64,000 nt of DNA from Salinivibrio sharmensis (lineage in GTDB: Bacteria > Pseudomonadota > Gammaproteobacteria > Enterobacterales > Vibrionaceae): NCBI RefSeq assembly GCF_001995985.1, contig NZ_MUFC01000001.1, positions 282,029 to 346,028 on the forward strand, written 5' to 3'. A program made the translations under genes and the position numbers. Below are positions 60,866 through 64,000 of the stretch, piece by piece (positions within the stretch are counted from its first letter, which is position 1; each line of letters begins with the position of its first letter). The notes under the pieces are model-generated. The model was not told the DNA's origin, searched no databases, and worked only from the letters and a program-made list of their open reading frames with translations.

Positions 60866-61624
60866 ATGGCGAATTATGCTCGCCCCCGTCCTCAAAGTGG
60901 CGCTGGCTACTTGTTCCAGGGTTTTTCATTGATGATGGCACCCGGCTTACGCCGCTTTGTGATCATTCCTATTTTGATCAATGTGTTGCTGCTGGGCGGC
61001 GCCTTCCTTTACCTACTGTCACAGTTTGGTGATTGGATAGACCATTGGATGGCGAGCCTACCCGAATGGCTCTCTTGGCTTTCATTTCTCATATGGCCTT
61101 TAGTCGTCGTGGCGATCCTTGTGGTGTTCTCCTACGTGTTTAGCACGTTGGCTAACTGGATAGCGGCGCCGTTCAATGGCCTGTTGGCCGAACATGTGGA
61201 AGCCAAGCTGTCAGGAACGCGGGCACCGGATGATGGCTTGGCTGGCATCGTTAAAGATATCCCGCGGGTGATGAAACGAGAATGGCAAAAGCTCGCTTAC
61301 TACATCCCCAGAGCACTCGGCTTTTTGTTGCTACTTTGGATACCCGCAATCGGACAAACCGTGGGGCCTGTGATCTGGTTTTTGTTTAGCGCGTGGATGA
61401 TGGCGATTCAATACTGTGATTACCCGTTCGATAATCACAAGGTGTCGTTTCCCGCCATGCGCCAGACCTTAAACCAACAACGTGGCGCATCGCTAAGCTT
61501 TGGTGCAATAGTTATGCTATTTACTATGACGCCGTTGCTTAACCTGCTGGTGATGCCTGCAGCAGTATGTGGCGCAACCGCCATGTGGGTGGATAATCAC
61601 AAAGCCTCATTGGGGCGTAATTAG
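60866..61624 (+). CDS. cysZ: Sulfate transporter CysZ
   Basis: Sulfate uptake membrane protein, 252 residues, with four or more long hydrophobic segments. Family stretches include [20 protein letters not shown], then [15 protein letters not shown] and [17 protein letters not shown] 60866 follows AAGGAG. It is placed before cysK, as in E. coli, but the two have separate control regions. Confidence 0.93.
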   Translation: MANYARPRPQSGAGYLFQGFSLMMAPGLRRFVIIPILINVLLLGGAFLYLLSQFGDWIDHWMASLPEWLSWLSFLIWPLVVVAILVVFSYVFSTLANWIAAPFNGLLAEHVEAKLSGTRAPDDGLAGIVKDIPRVMKREWQKLAYYIPRALGFLLLLWIPAIGQTVGPVIWFLFSAWMMAIQYCDYPFDNHKVSFPAMRQTLNQQRGASLSFGAIVMLFTMTPLLNLLVMPAAVCGATAMWVDNHKASLGRN

Positions 61625-61651
61625 CCTGTTTAGCCGGGAATGTTCTACGCT

Positions 61652-61681
61652 AAAGCTCACATCGACGATGTGGGCTTTTTT
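61652..61681 (+). terminator. Terminator of cysZ
   Basis: A 12-bp stem with one G-U pair, AAAGCTCACATC with GATGTGGGCTTT, then T-run. Confidence 0.85.
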
Positions 61682-61684
61682 CGG

Positions 61685-61767
61685 TTAACCAATCAGTTAT
61701 TGGTTAATGTCACAATAAGATATAACCAACCGATCCTTTCAAAACCAAGCAGCAGAGATATGCTTGG
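61685..61767 (+). promoter_or_regulatory. cysK upstream inverted repeats
   Basis: A perfect 9-bp palindrome arm, TTAACCAAT (61685-61693) with ATTGGTTAA (61699-61707), overlaps the likely promoter; CysB, which activates cysK in relatives, is a natural candidate binder. Downstream in the leader, CCAAGCA (61745-61751) and TGCTTGG (61761-61767) could form a hairpin. A TATAAC (61721-61726) may be the -10. Confidence 0.4.
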
Positions 61768-61804
61768 AGTGTTATTAAAATCGGTGTCATGAAGGAACGA
61801 TACA

Positions 61805-62773
61805 ATGGGCAAGATTTACGAAGATAATACACAAACCATCGGAAATACACCGCTAGTTCGCCTGAACCGCGTGGCTAAACCAAACGTGTTGGCCAAAGTT
61901 GAGGCACGCAACCCAAGCTTCAGTGTTAAGTGCCGTATCGGTGCCAACATGATTTGGGATGCAGAGAAAAAAGGCACCCTCAAACCCGGTATCGAATTGA
62001 TTGAGCCTACCAGTGGTAACACAGGGATCGCACTCGCCTATGTCGCAGCGGCACGTGGTTATAAGCTGACCCTCACCATGCCGGAGTCTATGAGCCTTGA
62101 GCGCCGTAAGCTGCTTAAAGCCATGGGCGCGAAGCTAGTGCTCACTGAAGCACCAAAAGGCATGAAAGGCGCGATTGCCAAAGCCGAAGAAATCATGGCG
62201 GCAGAGCCAGGCAAATATCTGATGCTGCAACAATTCGACAACCCAGCCAACCCTGAAATCCATGAAAAGACCACAGGGCCTGAAATCTGGGAAGACACTG
62301 ACGGTGAAATCGATGTGTTTGTTGCCGGTGTTGGCACAGGTGGTACCCTAACCGGTGTTAGCCGCTACATCAAAAACACCCAAGGCAAAGCCATCACCAC
62401 AGTGGCGGTCGAACCTGCCGAATCGCCAGTGATTGCACAAACGATCGCGGGTCAAGATGTGCAGCCTGCGCCTCACAAAATCCAAGGTATTGGCGCGGGT
62501 TTTGTGCCGAAGAACTTGGACGTGAAGCTTGTTGACCAAGTGGTCTCTGTCAGCTCAGACGAAGCGATTGCAATGGCTCGCCGTTTGATGGAAGAAGAAG
62601 GCATCTTGGGCGGGATTTCTTCAGGTGCAGCGGTGGTTGCGGCAAACAAAATTGCCGAGCTTCCCGAGTTTGCAAATAAGAAGATCGTCACAATTTTGCC
62701 AAGTGCAGCAGAGCGTTACCTTAGCTCACCACTGTTTGCTGGGATGTTCACCGAGCTGGAAACCGAGCAGTAA
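61805..62773 (+). CDS. cysK: Cysteine synthase A
   Basis: PLP enzyme, O-acetylserine plus sulfide to cysteine. 322 residues. PLP Lys in [14 protein letters not shown] (about residue 42), [16 protein letters not shown] (about 68), and the phosphate loop [15 protein letters not shown] (about 177). Strong AAGGA before ATG 61805. Own terminator. Confidence 0.95.
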   Translation: MGKIYEDNTQTIGNTPLVRLNRVAKPNVLAKVEARNPSFSVKCRIGANMIWDAEKKGTLKPGIELIEPTSGNTGIALAYVAAARGYKLTLTMPESMSLERRKLLKAMGAKLVLTEAPKGMKGAIAKAEEIMAAEPGKYLMLQQFDNPANPEIHEKTTGPEIWEDTDGEIDVFVAGVGTGGTLTGVSRYIKNTQGKAITTVAVEPAESPVIAQTIAGQDVQPAPHKIQGIGAGFVPKNLDVKLVDQVVSVSSDEAIAMARRLMEEEGILGGISSGAAVVAANKIAELPEFANKKIVTILPSAAERYLSSPLFAGMFTELETEQ

Positions 62774-63091
62774 CAGCAGGTTAGGCAATCAGCCTCCACC
62801 CCCCCCTATTCGCAAAGGCCCAAATTGGGCCTTTTTTGTTTGATTTTTATATTAAGCTTTAGTAAAACACGTCTGCCTTTTTTATTTTCCGCATCAAAAT
62901 AAAAGCCCTCGCGCCTAATGAGTGGAAGGTCAAAAATGGCAAAAAGATGACACGAAATTGACATGGATTAAGCTATCAGGTCGATTTCTTGGTTAGGTTA
63001 GCGTCAACGGATAGCGAAGTCGCCCGTTAGCGGTTAAGCTAACCTTATATTTAATACATAGATTTAAAAAAATACAGAAACGGGGTGAATC
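62774..63091. other. Region between cysK and ptsH with repeat-rich leader
   Basis: 318 bases. After the cysK terminator, a perfect -35 TTGACA lies at 62958-62963, but its -10 is poor (TCGATT, 17 bases on). AGGTTAGC (62995-63002) recurs inverted as GCTAACCT (63038-63045), and within the latter sits the palindrome GGTTAAGCTAACC (63032-63044). Also GTTAGCG is repeated directly near 62998 and 63026. These may be regulator sites or alternative leader structures for ptsHI. Confidence 0.4.
62814..62836 (+). terminator. Terminator of cysK
   Basis: Stem AAAGGCCCA with TGGGCCTTT, a 3-base loop, then T-run. Confidence 0.88.
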
Positions 63092-63349
63092 ATGTATCAG
63101 AAGCAAGTTGAGATTACTGCAGAAAACGGCCTACACACTCGTCCAGCGGCGCAGTTCGTCAAAGAAGCGAAAGGCTACGACGCTGAGATCACCGTTGAGT
63201 CTAACGGTAAGAGCGCGAGCGCAAAGAGCCTATTTAAACTTCAAACCCTTGGCTTGACCAAAGGCACTAAGGTGACTATCTCTGCTGAAGGTGCGCAAGC
63301 ACAACAGGCCGTTGATCACCTAGTAAAACTGATGGACGAGCTGGAGTAA
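63092..63349 (+). CDS. ptsH: PTS phosphocarrier protein HPr
   Basis: 85 residues. The phosphorylated His15 is in [12 protein letters not shown] and Ser46 in [10 protein letters not shown]. Shuttles phosphate from enzyme I to sugar-specific EIIA proteins. It precedes ptsI by 50 bases. Confidence 0.96.
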   Translation: MYQKQVEITAENGLHTRPAAQFVKEAKGYDAEITVESNGKSASAKSLFKLQTLGLTKGTKVTISAEGAQAQQAVDHLVKLMDELE

Positions 63350-63399
63350 TCCGGCTCTTTTTCTATCGGTTTTAAGTTGGATAAACGTAAGGTAAAGCT

Positions 63400-64000
63400 A
63401 TGATTTCAGGCATCCTGGCATCACCTGGTATTGCTTTTGGTAAAGCACTGCTGCTGCAAGAAGAAGACGTTGTCATCAATAAAGATAAGATTGATGCGTC
63501 TCAAATCGACAAAGAAATTCAGCGCGTATTGGATGCTCGCGAACAGTCTAAGACGCAACTCGAAGCGATCAAAGACAAAGCAAGGGAGACCTTTGGCGAA
63601 GAGAAAGAAGCTATCTTCGAAGGTCACATCATGCTGCTTGAAGATGAAGAACTCGAAGAAGAGATCGTCAGCTTCATTAAGTCAAACCTAGCGACCGCCG
63701 ATCACGCCATCTATAGCGTTATCGAAGAGCAAGCGGTCACGCTTGAGTCACTGGATGATGACTATTTGAAAGAGCGTGCTGCAGATATCCGTGATATCGG
63801 CTCACGGTTCGTCAAAAATGCACTTGGCATCAACATGGTGTCGCTGAGCGCAATCAATGAAGAAGTGATCCTTGTTGCAAACGACCTGACGCCTTCTGAA
63901 ACAGCACAGGTTGACCTGAATTATGTGCTTGGTTTCATTACTGACATTGGTGGTCGCACATCGCATTCCTCGATCATGGCTCGCTCGCTTGAGCTGCCAG
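63400..64000 (+). CDS. ptsI: PTS enzyme I (3' truncated by window end)
   Basis: First 200 codons of enzyme I, which takes phosphate from PEP and passes it to HPr. It starts [19 protein letters not shown], and the active-site His (about 189) is visible in [15 protein letters not shown]. The coding frame runs off the window with no stop. GTAAGGTAAAGCT before the ATG includes the ribosome site. Confidence 0.95.
   Translation, partial: MISGILASPGIAFGKALLLQEEDVVINKDKIDASQIDKEIQRVLDAREQSKTQLEAIKDKARETFGEEKEAIFEGHIMLLEDEELEEEIVSFIKSNLATADHAIYSVIEEQAVTLESLDDDYLKERAADIRDIGSRFVKNALGINMVSLSAINEEVILVANDLTPSETAQVDLNYVLGFITDIGGRTSHSSIMARSLELP

Overview
The window reads as chromosomal DNA of a gamma-proteobacterium of the Vibrionaceae, with roughly 50% GC. 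A Salinivibrio-like halophile is my best guess, by inference only. The basis is gene order shared with enterics and vibrios (kdsA-sirB1-sirB2-prmC-prfA-hemA; lolB-ispE-prs-pth-ychF; ubiF/miaB-ybeZ-ybeY-corC-lnt; ligA-zipA-cysZ-cysK-ptsHI; ybbP-ybbA-tesA-ybbO-ybbN-cueR-copA), a marine-type lipoprotein 5'-nucleotidase, and a carnitine-to-glycine-betaine module.

Layout. 1-2.4 kb: the metNIQ methionine importer, cut at its 5' end by the window edge. 2.5-7.8 kb: a carnitine catabolism locus with a CdhR-like regulator, a BCCT carrier and cdhC-cdhA-cdhB. 7.8-14.7 kb: an AT-richer accessory island with a frameshifted orphan antitoxin, weak gene remnants, an AIPR-family protein and a two-gene Gabija defence system (gajA-gajB). 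14.7-17.0 kb: a tightly coupled four-gene operon of two DUF1538 membrane proteins, a PII-like protein and a CBS-pair protein, which has no function I know of. 17.2-24.1 kb: yfcH, the ybbP/ybbA exporter, tesA, ybbO, a 21-codon reading frame and ybbN. 24.1-27.9 kb: copper efflux (cueR, copA, a DUF411/CopG-like protein). 28-34 kb: two tandem tRNA-Pro genes, a small membrane protein, smrA, a LysE-type exporter with ybaK, nutA, and an NhaC-family gene preceded by MetJ-like boxes (probable metT).

34-44 kb: the kdsA-to-hemA operon on the minus strand, divergent from lolB-ispE-prs and followed by pth and ychF. 44.4-44.7 kb: a tRNA-Met/Leu/Gln cluster with a clear sigma-70 promoter. 44.8-52.3 kb: a HAD phosphatase, ubiF, and the miaB-to-lnt run. 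52.4-55.8 kb: a SYLF lipoprotein, a DUF2066 protein, and uraA whose start region looks like a UTP-sensing reiterative-transcription site. 55.9-64 kb: gltX, ligA, zipA, cysZ, cysK, ptsH and the first third of ptsI, cut by the window end.

Most of the window is housekeeping. The parts that deserve attention are the Gabija/AIPR island with its eroded left edge, the DUF1538-PII-CBS operon, the MetJ boxes before the NhaC-family gene, the uraA leader, the non-ATG start suggested for the BCCT carrier, and the unnamed 21-codon membrane peptide.
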